DNA of 64,000 nucleotides. Source: Methylocystis iwaonis (GTDB taxonomy: Bacteria; Pseudomonadota; Alphaproteobacteria; Rhizobiales; Beijerinckiaceae). The stretch spans positions 1,594,001 through 1,658,000 of the forward strand of contig NZ_AP027142.1 in NCBI RefSeq assembly GCF_027925385.1. The letters are read 5' to 3'. This document shows, one piece after another, positions 9,837-19,945 of this stretch (the first letter of the stretch is position 1; each line of letters opens with the position of its first letter). Position numbers and translations under genes: made by a program. The notes below the pieces were generated by a model. That model did no database searches and had not been told where the DNA came from. It saw only the letters and a program-made list of their open reading frames with translations.

Positions 9837-12800
9837 TCAACCGGCTGCGGGCCGGAAATAATCCTGCAGCGCCCGCGCCTCTAGATCCCCCGACACATAA
9901 GCCTTCACGCCCTGCGCCGCCGCGATCGCGCCGGCGAGAGTCGTATAATAGGGAACCTTATGCAGAAGCGCCGCGCGGCGCAAGGAACGCGAGTCGGCGA
10001 GCGCCTGCGCGCCTTCCGTCGTGTTGAAGACAAGCTGGATCGCGCCGTTTTTGATGGCGTCGACGATATGCGGCCGGCCTTCCGAGACCTTGTTGATCTT
10101 CTGCGCGGCGATGCCCTGCTCCTGCAGGTAGCGGGCGGTGCCCCCCGTCGCGACCACGCTGAAGCCAATGTCCGTCAGCAGGCGGATCGCCGGCAGGATG
10201 CGCGGCTTGTCGGCGTCGCGCACCGAGACGAACAGCACGCCGCCGCGCGGCGCCTTGGTGCCGCCGCCAAGCTGGCTCTTCACGAAGGCTGCGTCGAAGG
10301 AGACGTCGAGGCCGATGACTTCGCCGGTCGAGCGCATCTCCGGGCCGAGCACAGTGTCGACGCCGGGGAAGCGCGCGAAGGGGAAGACCGCTTCCTTCAC
10401 GCCGATATGGTTCGGCGGGGTGGAGGGCAGGGTGAAGCTTGAGAGCTTCTCGCCCGCCATCACGCGTGCGGCGATCTTGGCGAAAGGCGCGCCGACGACC
10501 TTGGCGACGAAGGGCACGGTGCGCGAGGCGCGCGGGTTCACTTCGAGAACATAGATCTCGCCGTCCTTGAGCGCATATTGCACATTCATCAGCCCCACGA
10601 CGCCGAGCGCCATGGCGAGGCTCTTGGTCTGCTCCTCCAGCGCGGCGATGGTCTCCGGCGTGAGCGAGCGCGGCGGCAGCGAGCAGGCCGAGTCGCCCGA
10701 GTGAATGCCGGCTTCCTCGATATGCTCCATGACGCCCGCGATAGCCGCTTGCGCGCCGTCGGCAATGCAATCCACGTCGACTTCGATCGCGTCGGTCAGA
10801 TAGCGGTCGAAGAGCAGCGGGTTTTTGCCGAGCACCATATTGATCTGCCCGGTCTTGTCATTGGGGTAACGCGTCTTGATCTCGGAGGGCACGAGGCTCG
10901 GCAGAGTCCCGAGCAGATAATCATCCAGCGCGCCGCTGTCGCGGATGATGGCCATGGCGCGGCCGCCGAGCACATAGGAAGGACGCACGACGAGCGGCAG
11001 GCCGAGCTCGCCCGCGACGATGCGCGACTGCTCGACCGAATAGGCGATGCCGTTCTTGGGCTGCTTGAGGCCGAGCTTGTCGAGCAGGCGCTTGAAGCGG
11101 TCGCGGTCCTCGGCGAGATCAATCGAATCGACGGGCGTGCCAAGGATGGGCGCGCCGGTTTTTTCGAGCCCATGCGCGAGCTTCAACGGCGTCTGGCCGC
11201 CATATTGGACGATGATGCCGGTCAGGGTTCCGTTCGACTTCTCGACGTCGAGAATCTCCGACACGTCCTCATTGGTCAGCGGCTCGAAATAGAGGCGGTC
11301 CGAGGTGTCGTAGTCGGTGGAGACCGTCTCGGGATTGCAGTTGATCATGATCGTTTCGAAGCCGGCGTCGGCCAGCGCGAAACAGGCGTGACAGCAGCAA
11401 TAGTCGAATTCGATGCCCTGGCCGATGCGGTTCGGCCCGCCGCCGAGAATGACGATCTTCTTGCGATCGGAGGGATTGGCCTCATTCGCTGGGACGCCGG
11501 CGAAGGGCGTCTCATAGGTCGAATACATATAGGCGGTGGGGGAGGCGAATTCGGCTGCGCAAGTGTCGATGCGCTTATAGACCGGCCGCACGCCGAGCGC
11601 ATGGCGCGCCGCGCGCACGGCTGATTCTTCGAGCCCGGTGAGCGTCGCGAGGCGCGTGTCGGAGAAGCCGGCGAATTTCAGCTTGCGCAGATTCTCCGCG
11701 TCCGTCGGCAGGCCAAATTTCTTCACCTTCTCTTCGAGCGCCACAATCTCTGCAACGCGCGCGATGAACCAGGGATCGATCTTGCTGGCTTCATGCACTT
11801 CGGCCTGCCTCATGCCGAGACGCAGCGCCTGGCCGACGACGAGCAGGCGATCCGGCGTCGGCGTGCCCAGCGCGCCGCGCAGGACGTTCATATCGTCGCC
11901 CTTGCCGAGCCCCTCGACCTCGATCTCGTCGAGACCCGAGAGGCCCGTCTCCAGCGAGCGCAGCGCCTTTTGCAGCGACTCGGCGAAATTGCGGCCGATC
12001 GCCATGGCTTCGCCGACCGACTTCATGGCGGTCGTCAGAACGGGCTCGGAGCCGGGGAATTTCTCGAAGGCGAAACGGGGAATCTTGGTGACAACGTAGT
12101 CGATCGTCGGCTCGAAGGAGGCCGGCGTCGCGCCGCCGGTGATGTCATTGGCGATTTCGTCGAGCGTGTAGCCGACGGCGAGCCGCGCGGCGACCTTGGC
12201 GATGGGAAAGCCCGTCGCCTTCGAGGCCAGCGCCGAGGAGCGCGACACGCGCGGATTCATCTCGATGACGATCATGCGGCCGGTGCGCGGATCGACCGCG
12301 AATTGCACGTTCGAGCCGCCCGTCTCGACGCCGATCTCGCGCAGCACGGCGAGCGAGGCGTCGCGCATGATCTGATATTCTTTGTCGGTGAGCGTCAGCG
12401 CCGGGGCGACGGTGATGGAGTCGCCGGTATGCACGCCCATCGGATCGATGTTCTCGATCGAGCAGACGATGATGCAATTGTCCGCTTTGTCGCGGACGAC
12501 CTCCATCTCATATTCTTTCCAGCCGAGGACGCTTTCCTCGATCAGCACTTCATTGGTGGGCGAGGCGTCGATGCCGCGTTCGACGATCTCGATGAACTCG
12601 GCCTTGTTATAGGCGATCCCGCCGCCGGTGCCGCCGAGCGTGAAGGACGGGCGGATGATGGCGGGCAGGCCGATGTCGTCCAGCGCCTCGAGCGCCGCGG
12701 CGAGCGTCTTGATGTGGTGCGAGCGCGGCGTGTCGAGGCCGATCTTGGTCATGGCCTCGCGGAAGAGCTCGCGGTCCTCGGCCTTGTCGATGGCGTGCGC

Positions 12801-13172
12801 CGTGGCGCCGATCATCTCCACGTCGAATTTTTCGAGCACGCCCATCTTCTCGAGGGAGAGGGCGCAGTTGAGGGCCGTCTGGCCGCCCATTGTGGGGAGC
12901 AGCGCAAAGCCGCCCGGAATGGCGTAGCGCTCCTTCTCGATGATCTTGGCGACAAATTCCGGCGTGATCGGCTCGACATAGGTGCGATCGGCCAGATCCG
13001 GGTCGGTCATGATCGTCGCCGGATTGGAATTGACCAGGACGATCCGATAGCCTTCCGCCTTCAGCGCCTTGCAAGCCTGCGTGCCGGAATAGTCGAATTC
13101 GCAGGCCTGGCCGATAACGATGGGCCCGGCGCCGATGATCAGGATAGTCGATATGTCGGTTCTTTTCGGCAT
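9837..13172 (-). CDS. carB: Carbamoyl-phosphate synthase large subunit
   Basis: 1111 residues from [16 protein letters not shown] at 13172; the frame stays open upstream to 13511, but those codons have no family similarity. It has two ATP-grasp halves ([11 protein letters not shown]... and [14 protein letters not shown]...), the oligomerisation domain between them, and the C-terminal MGS-like regulatory domain (about 945-1111, [14 protein letters not shown]). With CarA it makes carbamoyl phosphate for pyrimidines and arginine. carA is not adjacent in this window. The leader has an unusual terminator-like hairpin (13374-13400). Confidence 0.97.
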   Translation of the reverse strand: MPKRTDISTILIIGAGPIVIGQACEFDYSGTQACKALKAEGYRIVLVNSNPATIMTDPDLADRTYVEPITPEFVAKIIEKERYAIPGGFALLPTMGGQTALNCALSLEKMGVLEKFDVEMIGATAHAIDKAEDRELFREAMTKIGLDTPRSHHIKTLAAALEALDDIGLPAIIRPSFTLGGTGGGIAYNKAEFIEIVERGIDASPTNEVLIEESVLGWKEYEMEVVRDKADNCIIVCSIENIDPMGVHTGDSITVAPALTLTDKEYQIMRDASLAVLREIGVETGGSNVQFAVDPRTGRMIVIEMNPRVSRSSALASKATGFPIAKVAARLAVGYTLDEIANDITGGATPASFEPTIDYVVTKIPRFAFEKFPGSEPVLTTAMKSVGEAMAIGRNFAESLQKALRSLETGLSGLDEIEVEGLGKGDDMNVLRGALGTPTPDRLLVVGQALRLGMRQAEVHEASKIDPWFIARVAEIVALEEKVKKFGLPTDAENLRKLKFAGFSDTRLATLTGLEESAVRAARHALGVRPVYKRIDTCAAEFASPTAYMYSTYETPFAGVPANEANPSDRKKIVILGGGPNRIGQGIEFDYCCCHACFALADAGFETIMINCNPETVSTDYDTSDRLYFEPLTNEDVSEILDVEKSNGTLTGIIVQYGGQTPLKLAHGLEKTGAPILGTPVDSIDLAEDRDRFKRLLDKLGLKQPKNGIAYSVEQSRIVAGELGLPLVVRPSYVLGGRAMAIIRDSGALDDYLLGTLPSLVPSEIKTRYPNDKTGQINMVLGKNPLLFDRYLTDAIEVDVDCIADGAQAAIAGVMEHIEEAGIHSGDSACSLPPRSLTPETIAALEEQTKSLAMALGVVGLMNVQYALKDGEIYVLEVNPRASRTVPFVAKVVGAPFAKIAARVMAGEKLSSFTLPSTPPNHIGVKEAVFPFARFPGVDTVLGPEMRSTGEVIGLDVSFDAAFVKSQLGGGTKAPRGGVLFVSVRDADKPRILPAIRLLTDIGFSVVATGGTARYLQEQGIAAQKINKVSEGRPHIVDAIKNGAIQLVFNTTEGAQALADSRSLRRAALLHKVPYYTTLAGAIAAAQGVKAYVSGDLEARALQDYFRPAAG

Positions 13173-13373
13173 GTCGCTTCTTTGTTTCGCGCGGATAACG
13201 CGCTCGAGCCCCGCCCTCATCTCCGAGGAGCCTGCGAGGCAGGCGTCTCGAAACATGTGGACGGGGAGGGAATCGTCCTTGCGGCTTCCTCCGCTTCGGG
13301 ACGGCCCCTGAAGGGGCCTCCTTGAGGCTGAGGGAGCCTTCGCCCGTCGGCGCGCCATGAGATGGGCGCGCAT
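13173..13373 (-). other. Structured carB 5' leader
   Basis: In the direction of carB transcription this stretch holds GCGCGCC-N-GGCGCGC (about 13350-13372), then the hairpin GGCCCC-TTCA-GGGGCC (about 13303-13318), then a purine-rich segment and a fragment (about 13216-13254) resembling the core of repeat B (GAGGAGCCTGCGAGGCAGGCGTCTCGAA). I do not recognise a known riboswitch. No gene is seen in the 578 bases between carB and the cytochrome gene. Confidence 0.4.
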
Positions 13374-13400
13374 AAAAAAAGGCCGCGTTCCCGGCCTTTT
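13374..13400 (-). terminator. Rho-independent-type hairpin upstream of carB
   Basis: Read on the minus strand: AAAAGGCC, a short loop, GGCC, then seven T residues. It ends about 200 bases before the carB start, with no minus-strand gene immediately upstream. It is therefore either an attenuator in the carB leader or the end of a short leader or small RNA. Confidence 0.6.
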
Positions 13401-13533
13401 GGACCAGCACGCGTCCCGAATGCCTGTCTTGCAGGCGGCGAGCGGGCGCGCCCGGCTCGAAAGTCGAGGTCTGTCTAGACGAGAATGACGCGAGTGTGAA
13501 GGGGCAGGCAAGACCAGGCGCCGGAAGGTCGGC

Positions 13534-13614
13534 CGTCATTGCGAGCGAAGCGACGCAACCCAGAGCGTCATCTCGGCTCTGGATTGCTTCGTCGCTTCGC
13601 TCCTCGCAATGACG
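13534..13614. repeat. repeat family A, copy 4
   Basis: Both arms are present (CGTCATTGCGAGCGAAGCGACG and CGTCGCTTCGCTCCTCGCAATGACG) around a short loop. It sits between the carB leader and the divergent cytochrome c gene. Confidence 0.9.
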
Positions 13615-13751
13615 GGTCTTTCAGCGCGAAGCCTGTGGAAAACCCCCTGGTCTTCAGGCGCAAGTCCACCAGACGCCGCGACTCTGCCGGTCTTGCGCGG
13701 GCGCGCGCCTCCGGCTCATAAGCGGCGCAGAGCCCTTCGGAGAAAATTTTC

Positions 13752-14054
13752 ATGAGGTCCATCGCCGCCTGCGCCGCGCTTCTCTGTCTTCTCGCCGCTC
13801 CTGCGCGCGCCGAGCCGAAATACGACCTCGCCAAGGTCGTCGCCGAATGCGCCGCCTGCCATGGCCCCGACGGCATCGGCAATGACGTCGAGATCCCCAA
13901 TCTCGCAGGGCAGCACGATCGCTACCTCTACCTGCAGCTTCAGCACTTCAAGTCGGGCCGCCGCCCGCACAAGGAGATGCGCTACGAAAGCCGCCATCTC
14001 TCCGACGAGGAAATGCAGGACCTCGCCCGCTACTATTCCCAGCTTCCGCGCTGA
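13752..14054 (+). CDS. c553-type cytochrome c
   Basis: 100 residues. The signal peptide (about 1-20, ends APARA) is followed by one haem-attachment motif CAACHG near residue 35. The C-terminal segment MRYESRHLSDEEMQDLARYYSQL supplies the likely Met ligand, as in class I c553/c4-like cytochromes. It is a small periplasmic electron carrier; its partner is not shown by context. GGAG lies about eight bases before the ATG. Its stop overlaps the start of the GtrA gene (TGATG), indicating translational coupling. Confidence 0.9.
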   Translation: MRSIAACAALLCLLAAPARAEPKYDLAKVVAECAACHGPDGIGNDVEIPNLAGQHDRYLYLQLQHFKSGRRPHKEMRYESRHLSDEEMQDLARYYSQLPR

Positions 14055-14428
14055 TGCTCCGCCAGCTCGCAACCTATGCGTCGGTCGGCGTCGGCGCGAC
14101 GCTCGTCCATTACGCAATCCTGATCGCGCTGGTGGAGGCGGGCGGCTGGGCGCCGGTGCCGGCGGCGCTGTGCGGCTATGTCGCCGGCGGCGGCGTGGCC
14201 TATGTCCTCAACCGCCGTCACACTTTCGCGAGCGACCGCCCCCATGCCGAGGCCGGCTGGCGCTTTGGGCTGGTCGCCTTTGTCGGCTTTTGCGTGACTT
14301 ACCTGCTCATGAGCCTCTTCGTGGAGCGGCTCGGCGCGCCCTATCTGCCGGCGCAGGCCGTGACGACGGTGCTGGCCATGTTCGTGACCTATGCGCTCAA
14401 CCGGGCGTGGACGTTTCGGGCAGGGTGA
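14054..14428 (+). CDS. GtrA family membrane protein
   Basis: 124 residues with four predicted transmembrane segments and GtrA hallmarks: GVGATLVHYAILIAL near the start, YVLNRRHTF near residue 55 and YALNRAWTF at the C-terminus. GtrA-like proteins are thought to move lipid-linked sugars across the inner membrane for surface glycosylation. It overlaps the stop of the cytochrome c gene by one base. The functional pairing with a cytochrome is unclear; no glycosyltransferase lies nearby. Confidence 0.85.
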   Translation: MLRQLATYASVGVGATLVHYAILIALVEAGGWAPVPAALCGYVAGGGVAYVLNRRHTFASDRPHAEAGWRFGLVAFVGFCVTYLLMSLFVERLGAPYLPAQAVTTVLAMFVTYALNRAWTFRAG

Positions 14429-14442
14429 GGCAGGCGTAACGC

Positions 14443-14551
14443 CGTCATGCCCGGCCTTGTGCCGGGCATCCACGCCGGGCAGCGATGGCAATGTCTGAAG
14501 GAGGCCGGCGCGTTTGCCGCGTGGATGGCCGGGACAAGCCCGGCCATGACG
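14443..14551. repeat. repeat family E, copy 1
   Basis: The inverted arms CGTCATGCCCGGCC...GGGCATCCACGC and GCGTGGATGGCCGGGACAAG...GGCCATGACGG each contain their own small palindrome. A related copy is at 62953-63119. It lies between the convergent gtrA-like and hemF genes. Confidence 0.8.
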
Positions 14552-14569
14552 GGGTGAGGGCTGGGCAGG

Positions 14570-15481
14570 TTAAGGCCACTTCACGCTCGGCGGCATGGAC
14601 GACAGGATCGACTCCACATTGCCCCCCGTCTTCAGCCCGAAAATCGTGCCCCGGTCATAGAGCAGATTGTATTCCACATAGCGGCCGCGCCGGATGAGCT
14701 GCTCTTCGCGCTGCTCGGGCGTCCAGGGCAGGGCGAAGTTGCGCCGCACCAGCTCGGGATAGATCGCCAGGAAACTCTCGCCGACGTCCCGGGTGAAGGC
14801 GAAGTCCTTGTCCCAGCCGCTATTGGCCGGATCGCCCGCGCTATTGAGATAATCGTAGAAAATGCCGCCGATCCCGCGCGGCTCCTTGCGATGGGCGAGA
14901 TAGAAATACTCGTCGCACCATTCCTTGAAGCGCTTGTAGTTGGCGATGGGGTGGCGCTCGCAGGCGCCGCGCATGGCCGCGTGGAAGTCGACCGAATCCG
15001 GGTCCGCCTGCGTGCGGCGGGCGTCGAGGACGGGCGTGAGGTCCGCTCCGCCGCCGAACCAGGCTTTGCTCGTTACGACAAAGCGCGTGTTCATATGCAC
15101 GGCGGGGACGTTCGGGTTCCAGGGATGGGCGATGAGCGAAATGCCGGTCGCATAGAAGCGCGGGTCTTCGGCGGCGCCTGGAATCTGCTTGGCGAATTCG
15201 GGCTGGAAAGTGCCGAAGACCGTCGAGCAATGGACGCCGGCCTTTTCGAACACCCGCCCATGGATCATGCCCATGCGCCCGCCGCCGCCCGGAGCCCCGT
15301 CGTGATTCTGCCGCTCCCAGGGAGTGAGCTGAAAGCGCCCCGGCGCAGTCGTTTCCGCGAAGGGGCCCGTCGCCTCTTCCTCCAGCGCCTCGAAAGCCGC
15401 GCAGATGCGCAATTGCAACGCCTCGAACCACTCGCGCGCGGCGTTTTTGCGGGCTTCGAGCTGGTCTTGAGCGGCGTTCAT
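14570..15481 (-). CDS. hemF: Oxygen-dependent coproporphyrinogen III oxidase
   Basis: 303 residues. Characteristic motifs are [24 protein letters not shown] text near residue 47, HMNTRFV near 126, [10 protein letters not shown] near 140, the metal or substrate His in [12 protein letters not shown] and [16 protein letters not shown], and the C-terminal [12 protein letters not shown]. It oxidatively decarboxylates coproporphyrinogen III to protoporphyrinogen IX in aerobic haem synthesis. It is a single gene here, convergent with the gtrA-like gene. Confidence 0.96.
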   Translation of the reverse strand: MNAAQDQLEARKNAAREWFEALQLRICAAFEALEEEATGPFAETTAPGRFQLTPWERQNHDGAPGGGGRMGMIHGRVFEKAGVHCSTVFGTFQPEFAKQIPGAAEDPRFYATGISLIAHPWNPNVPAVHMNTRFVVTSKAWFGGGADLTPVLDARRTQADPDSVDFHAAMRGACERHPIANYKRFKEWCDEYFYLAHRKEPRGIGGIFYDYLNSAGDPANSGWDKDFAFTRDVGESFLAIYPELVRRNFALPWTPEQREEQLIRRGRYVEYNLLYDRGTIFGLKTGGNVESILSSMPPSVKWP

Positions 15482-15540
15482 GAGCGTCTCCTTTTCGAGC
15501 GCTCAGAAACGCCGCGCGCCGCGCCTTGTCAAATCGGCGG

Positions 15541-16233
15541 TCAGTCGGTCGCGATCGTCAAATTCCTGCCTCTGCCGGGAGTTGGCGACGGCGAGGCGGC
15601 GGTCGTCAGCCCGATGGTCAGATATTCGACGATCGCGGTGCGAATGTTCCAGCCGCGGCCGGTCAACGTCGCCCGATAACAGGAGCGCGGCGCGCCGATC
15701 GTCCATTCCTTCTTTTCCGCCTTCGCCGTCGCCATATCGCGCAGGACGGCGGCCTTGTCCTCGGGAGAAGCGGAGAGCGTCACGAAAGCCATGCGCTCCA
15801 ATTGCTTGTCGATGAAACGCGACTCCTGCATCTCGTCGGTCGCGCGCTCGAAATCGCAAAGCTTGGTTTGGGCGCCCACGTTGAGCAGGCGCGGAAACCA
15901 TTCGGGCCGCAACTCGCGCAAATCCAGTTTCAGCGTCGCCGCCTTTTCCCGATCGTCTTTTTCGAGCGTCTTGTAGATCGCTAAAGAGCCCAGCACGTCC
16001 GGCGCGCCGAAGACGACCTTCAGATTGACGAATTCGACGGACTGTACCTGATTGATGCGCCCGAGAAGATCGTTGAAGCTCGACTTCAGCGTCGGGAATT
16101 CGACGATGAGGAACACGACGCCCGCGCCGAAAAGGAGCGTCACGAGGACGCCGTTGAGAAATTTCAGCAGGCGTTCGCAAATATCCAGGGTCGACTGAAC
16201 TTTTGGAGTCTGCTCTTTTCCGGCTTCAATCAC
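15541..16233 (-). CDS. Membrane-anchored protein of unknown function
   Basis: 230 residues, not recognised. One hydrophobic segment lies near the N-terminus (about residues 27-46, GVLVTLLFGAGVVFLIVEF). A region with many acidic and basic residues follows (DRINQVQ, EKDDREKAATLKLDLREL) that may form helices. The C-terminus (from about 175) is a domain containing SCYRATLTGRGWNIRTAIVE and a short Pro/Thr-rich tail. The layout suggests an inner-membrane anchor with a large soluble domain. A purine-rich ribosome site (GGGAGGAAAGAG) precedes the ATG. It lies between trmL and hemF on the same strand. Confidence 0.65.
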   Translation of the reverse strand: MIEAGKEQTPKVQSTLDICERLLKFLNGVLVTLLFGAGVVFLIVEFPTLKSSFNDLLGRINQVQSVEFVNLKVVFGAPDVLGSLAIYKTLEKDDREKAATLKLDLRELRPEWFPRLLNVGAQTKLCDFERATDEMQESRFIDKQLERMAFVTLSASPEDKAAVLRDMATAKAEKKEWTIGAPRSCYRATLTGRGWNIRTAIVEYLTIGLTTAASPSPTPGRGRNLTIATD

Positions 16234-16338
16234 TCTTTCCTCCCTAATCGCTCACGACTTGAAATTGGCGGTCGACGACAATCCAGCACGGCAGGCCCCC
16301 GCCCGATATGCGGCGGCGCGCAGGGAGGTAACGCTTGT

Positions 16339-16824
16339 TCACTCGGTTTGGTTGCCGCCGATCTGCCGCAACGCCTCGCCGACGACCATGGCTGCGGAAA
16401 CCGCCACATTGAGAGAGCGCGCCTGGGGTCTCATGGGGATCGTGACGGCAAGGTCCGCCGCCGCGAAGACGTCGTCTGGCACGCCAGCCGATTCGCGGCC
16501 GACCATGAGAATGTCGCCGGACTCATATTTGCTGGCCGTGTAGGGCGCCTCGGCGCGGGTCGAGAGCAGAATGAGCCGCCGGCGCCGGCCCGCGGCGGTT
16601 TGTGCAGCGCGCCAAGCCTGGAAGGCGTCGAAGGAGGCGTGCCGGAGAAGTGTCACGAGATCGAGATAATCCATGCCGGCCCGCCGGAAGGCGGCGTCGG
16701 TCACGGGAAACCCGGCGGGGCCGATGATCGCGGCCTCGACGCCGAGACAGGCGCACATGCGCAGCATGGTTCCGGCGTTTTGGGGGATATCCGGTTGATA
16801 AAGGGCGAGCGCGAGCGGCGGCAT
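16339..16824 (-). CDS. trmL: tRNA (cytidine/uridine-34-2'-O)-methyltransferase, SPOUT family
   Basis: 161 residues with the SPOUT/TrmH fold of TrmL: LALYQPDIPQNAGTMLRMCACLG at the N-terminus, MVGRESAGVPDDVF near residue 108 and the knotted SAM site IPMRPQARSLNVAVSAAMV near 131. It methylates the wobble ribose of tRNA-Leu isoacceptors using SAM. It is divergent from petA, with a 280-base shared upstream region in which I cannot place a promoter confidently. Confidence 0.94.
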   Translation of the reverse strand: MPPLALALYQPDIPQNAGTMLRMCACLGVEAAIIGPAGFPVTDAAFRRAGMDYLDLVTLLRHASFDAFQAWRAAQTAAGRRRRLILLSTRAEAPYTASKYESGDILMVGRESAGVPDDVFAAADLAVTIPMRPQARSLNVAVSAAMVVGEALRQIGGNQTE

Positions 16825-17104
16825 GAATCTCGATCCTGCGGAAAGTCAAAGCTTTGCGGCAAATCGCCGCGATTGTGCGCTGCGAAGGGAAAGAGCGAAA
16901 AATCCCGGCTTGCGCTTGTGGACATGATGGCGGAATGGCGCCACATAAGCCGCGCGCGGACGGGGTTCAACCGCTGCGCGCCGCATCGGCGCCGCCGCCA
17001 CGGGCTAGCGCAAGTTGCGAAAAAGTGGAACGATTGCTTCGAGTGGAGCTTGCGCTTGTCAGCCGAGCGCTCTTTATTCGCAGCGATTGGGAAGAGGTCA
17101 GGGC

Positions 17105-17638
17105 GTGAGCAGCAAGAACGTCACAGAACATACGCCGGTCGAGCCGAGCCGTCGAGACATTCTCTATATCGCGACGGGCGCGGCCGCGACGGTCGCCGCC
17201 GGCGGCATGGTCTGGCCGCTGATCTCGCAGATGAACCCCGACGCTTCGACCCTGGCGCTGGCCTCCACGGAAGTGGATTTGTCCTCCGTCGCCGTCGGCC
17301 AGATCGTCACCGTCAAATGGCGCGGCAAGCCGGTCTTTGTGCGTCACCGCACCCCGGAGGAGATCAAGACCTCCGAGGACACGCCGCTCGCCGAGCTTCC
17401 CGATCCACAGCCCGATTCCGCGCGCGTCCAGAAGCCCGAATGGCTCGTGGTCATCGGCGTCTGCACCCATCTCGGCTGCATTCCGACCGGCAAGGCCGGC
17501 GAATATGACGGCTGGTTCTGCCCGTGCCACGGCTCGACCTATGACGTCTCCGGCCGTATCCGCAGCGGCCCGGCGCCCTCCAATCTCGAGGTGCCGCCCT
17601 ACGCTTTCGTCAGCGACAAGAAAATCAAGATCGGATAG
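17105..17638 (+). CDS. petA: Ubiquinol-cytochrome c reductase, Rieske iron-sulfur subunit
   Basis: 177 residues from a GTG at 17105. The N-terminus has a Tat-like motif (SRRDIL) followed by a hydrophobic anchor (about 21-40). The Rieske [2Fe-2S] ligands are in CTHLGC near residue 120 and CPCHGS near 139. It transfers electrons from ubiquinol to cytochrome c1 at the periplasmic face. I start at the GTG because the N-terminus then matches the family and AGAGG lies upstream; the frame extends further but without similarity. It is the first gene of petABC. Confidence 0.95.
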   Translation: MSSKNVTEHTPVEPSRRDILYIATGAAATVAAGGMVWPLISQMNPDASTLALASTEVDLSSVAVGQIVTVKWRGKPVFVRHRTPEEIKTSEDTPLAELPDPQPDSARVQKPEWLVVIGVCTHLGCIPTGKAGEYDGWFCPCHGSTYDVSGRIRSGPAPSNLEVPPYAFVSDKKIKIG

Positions 17639-17701
17639 GCCACGCGCCTTTCCGCATTTCTCGCGTCCTTCGTCGCCATCGATCCATTCGAGAAAGTTCC
17701 A

Positions 17702-18940
17702 ATGAGCGGACATTCCCAATACACGCCCAAAAGCGGCTTCGCCCGTTGGCTGGAGCGCCGGCTGCCGATCATCAGCTTCATGTACGACTCCTTCGTCGCC
17801 TATCCGACGCCGAAGAATCTGAACTACATGTGGACCTTTGGCGCCATCCTCTCCTTCATGCTGGTGGCGCAGATCGTCACGGGCGTGGTGCTCGCCATGC
17901 ACTACACCGGCGAGACGACGCTCGCCTTCGACTCCGTCGAAAAGATCATGCGCGACGTGAATTGGGGCTGGGCGCTGCGTTATGCGCACGCCAATGGCGC
18001 CTCCATGTTCTTCCTCGCCGTCTATCTCCACATCTTCCGCGGCATGTATTACGGCTCCTACAAGGAGCCGCGCGAGGTGCTGTGGATCCTCGGCGTCCTC
18101 ATCTTCATGGTGATGATGGCGACGGGCTTTCTCGGCTATGTCCTGCCCTGGGGCCAAATGTCCTTCTGGGCCGCGACGGTCATCACCAACCTCTTCTCGG
18201 CGATCCCGGTGGTCGGAACCTCGATCACCACCTGGCTGCTGGGCGGCTACTCGGTCGATAATCCGACGCTGAACCGCTTCTTCGCCCTGCATTATCTCTT
18301 GCCCTTCATTATCGTCGCGATCGTCGCGCTGCATGTCTGGGCGCTGCATGTGACGGGGCAGAACAATCCGACCGGCGTCGAGGTGAAGGACGTCGAGAAG
18401 GACACCGTGCCCTTCACGCCCTATGCGACGCTGAAGGATGGCTTCGCCATCGGCGCCTTCCTCGTGCTCTATGCCTGGATGATGTTCTTCGTGCCGAATT
18501 ATCTCGGCCATCCGGACAATTACATCGAGGCCAATCCGCTGGTGACGCCGCCGCATATCGTGCCGGAGTGGTATTTCCTGCCCTTCTACGCGATCCTGCG
18601 CGCCATCCCGAACAAGCTGCTCGGCGTCATCGCGCTGTTCCTGTCGATCCTCATCACCATGGCGCTGCCCTGGCTCGACACGTCGAAGGTGAAATCGGGC
18701 AGCTTCCGGCCGCTGTTCCGCAAATTCTACTGGGTCTTCGTCGCGGTGTGCGTCGGGCTCGGCTATCTCGGCGCGCAGCCGGCGGAAGGCGTCTATCTGT
18801 GGCTCGCCCGCATCTTCTCCTTCTACTACTTCCTGCATTTCATCGTGATCCTGCCCTGGCTCGGCAAGGTCGAAAAGACCGAGCCCGTGCCGGAGTCGAT
18901 CGACGCCGCCGTCGCCACGGGGAAGACCGCCCATGCGTGA
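17702..18940 (+). CDS. petB: Cytochrome b of the bc1 complex
   Basis: 412 residues with eight transmembrane helices. The haem-binding His pairs are in [22 protein letters not shown] (about 90-110) and in [20 protein letters not shown] (about 197-220). The quinone-site PEWYFLP motif is near residue 290. It forms the quinol oxidation and reduction sites of complex III in the inner membrane. It lies 63 bases downstream of petA; its stop region runs into the petC leader. Confidence 0.97.
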   Translation: MSGHSQYTPKSGFARWLERRLPIISFMYDSFVAYPTPKNLNYMWTFGAILSFMLVAQIVTGVVLAMHYTGETTLAFDSVEKIMRDVNWGWALRYAHANGASMFFLAVYLHIFRGMYYGSYKEPREVLWILGVLIFMVMMATGFLGYVLPWGQMSFWAATVITNLFSAIPVVGTSITTWLLGGYSVDNPTLNRFFALHYLLPFIIVAIVALHVWALHVTGQNNPTGVEVKDVEKDTVPFTPYATLKDGFAIGAFLVLYAWMMFFVPNYLGHPDNYIEANPLVTPPHIVPEWYFLPFYAILRAIPNKLLGVIALFLSILITMALPWLDTSKVKSGSFRPLFRKFYWVFVAVCVGLGYLGAQPAEGVYLWLARIFSFYYFLHFIVILPWLGKVEKTEPVPESIDAAVATGKTAHA

Positions 18941-18974
18941 CGCGCGATCCTTCTTTGCCCTCAAGGACTCCTCG

Positions 18975-19826
18975 ATGAAGCGCAGTTTCTTGTCACACCT
19001 TTCGGGCGCGGCCCTGCTCGCCGGCGCGCTGGCGGGTTCGCCGGCCTTGGCCGAGTCCGGGCATCACGAGAAGAAGCCGGAGGTCCATAGCTGGAGCTTC
19101 GCGGGCGCGCTGGGCAGCTACGACAAGGCGCAGCTCCGCCGCGGCTTCAAGGTCTATAAGGAAGTCTGCTCGACCTGCCATTCGATCAAAATGCTGGCCT
19201 TCCGCAATCTGAGCCAGCCGGGCGGGCCGGAGTTTTCCGAGAAGGAAGTCGCCGACCTCGCCGCGACCTACAAGGTCAAGGACGGTCCGAACGATACGGG
19301 CGATTATTTCGATCGCCCCGCGCGGCCGAGCGACCGTTTCCCGCCGCCCTTCGCCAATGAGCAGGCGGCGCGCGCGGCGATGTCGGGCGCCTATCCGCCG
19401 GATATGTCGGTGCTCGCCAAGGCGCGCGGCTATGGGCGCGGCTTCCCGACCTTCCTCTTCGACGCGCTGCCGGGCTTCTCCTATCAGGAGCATGGCGTCG
19501 ACTATATCGCCTCGCTGCTCAAGGGCTATGGCGAGCCGCCGCATGGGATGCAAATTCCCGACGGCCAGTTCTACAACGCCTATATGCCCGGCAATCGCAT
19601 CGGCATGCCGCCGCCTCTGTCGGACGGCGCCGTGACCTATGACGACGGCGCGCCGCAGACCGTCGACCAATACGCCAAGGACGTCACGGCCTTCATGATG
19701 TGGGTCGCCGAGCCGCATCTCGACGCCCGCAAGCGCATAGGACAGGCCGTGCTCGCCTTCCTGTTCGTCTTCGCCGTGCTGCTCTATTTCACCAAGCGCA
19801 AGATCTGGTCGAACGTGGCGCATTGA
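18975..19826 (+). CDS. petC: Cytochrome c1
   Basis: About 283 residues. A signal peptide (MKRSFLSH...ALA) precedes the mature part, with the haem motif CSTCHS near residue 64 and a C-terminal membrane anchor (VLAFLFVFAVLLYF) followed by basic residues. The likely Met ligand lies in the NRIGMPPPLSDG region. The ATG at 18975 has AAGGA eight bases upstream and gives a clean signal peptide; an ATG at 18933 that overlaps petB by eight bases is the alternative. It accepts electrons from the Rieske centre and passes them to soluble cytochrome c. Confidence 0.95.
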   Translation: MKRSFLSHLSGAALLAGALAGSPALAESGHHEKKPEVHSWSFAGALGSYDKAQLRRGFKVYKEVCSTCHSIKMLAFRNLSQPGGPEFSEKEVADLAATYKVKDGPNDTGDYFDRPARPSDRFPPPFANEQAARAAMSGAYPPDMSVLAKARGYGRGFPTFLFDALPGFSYQEHGVDYIASLLKGYGEPPHGMQIPDGQFYNAYMPGNRIGMPPPLSDGAVTYDDGAPQTVDQYAKDVTAFMMWVAEPHLDARKRIGQAVLAFLFVFAVLLYFTKRKIWSNVAH

Positions 19827-19851
19827 GCGCGTAAGGCTTAAGCCCCGCATC

Positions 19852-19934
19852 CGTCATTGCGAGGAGCGAAGCGACGAAGCAAAATCCAGGGCCGGGATGA
19901 CGCTCTGGATTGCTTCGCTTCGCTCGCAATGACG
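19852..19934. repeat. repeat family A, copy 5
   Basis: Both arms are complete (CGTCATTGCGAGGAGCGAAG and CTTCGCTTCGCTCGCAATGACG). It lies between convergent petC and marC, where its hairpin could end transcription from both sides, though no T-run is present. Confidence 0.9.
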
Positions 19935-19945
19935 GCGCGCGCCAG

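Noticed and set aside
13173..13511. Longer start for carB
   Set aside because: The 113 extra codons cross the terminator hairpin and repeat-like sequence and show no similarity to CarB.
16967..18964. 665-codon minus-strand frame across petA-petB
   Set aside because: It is a shadow of the cytochrome bc1 genes with no recognisable motif.
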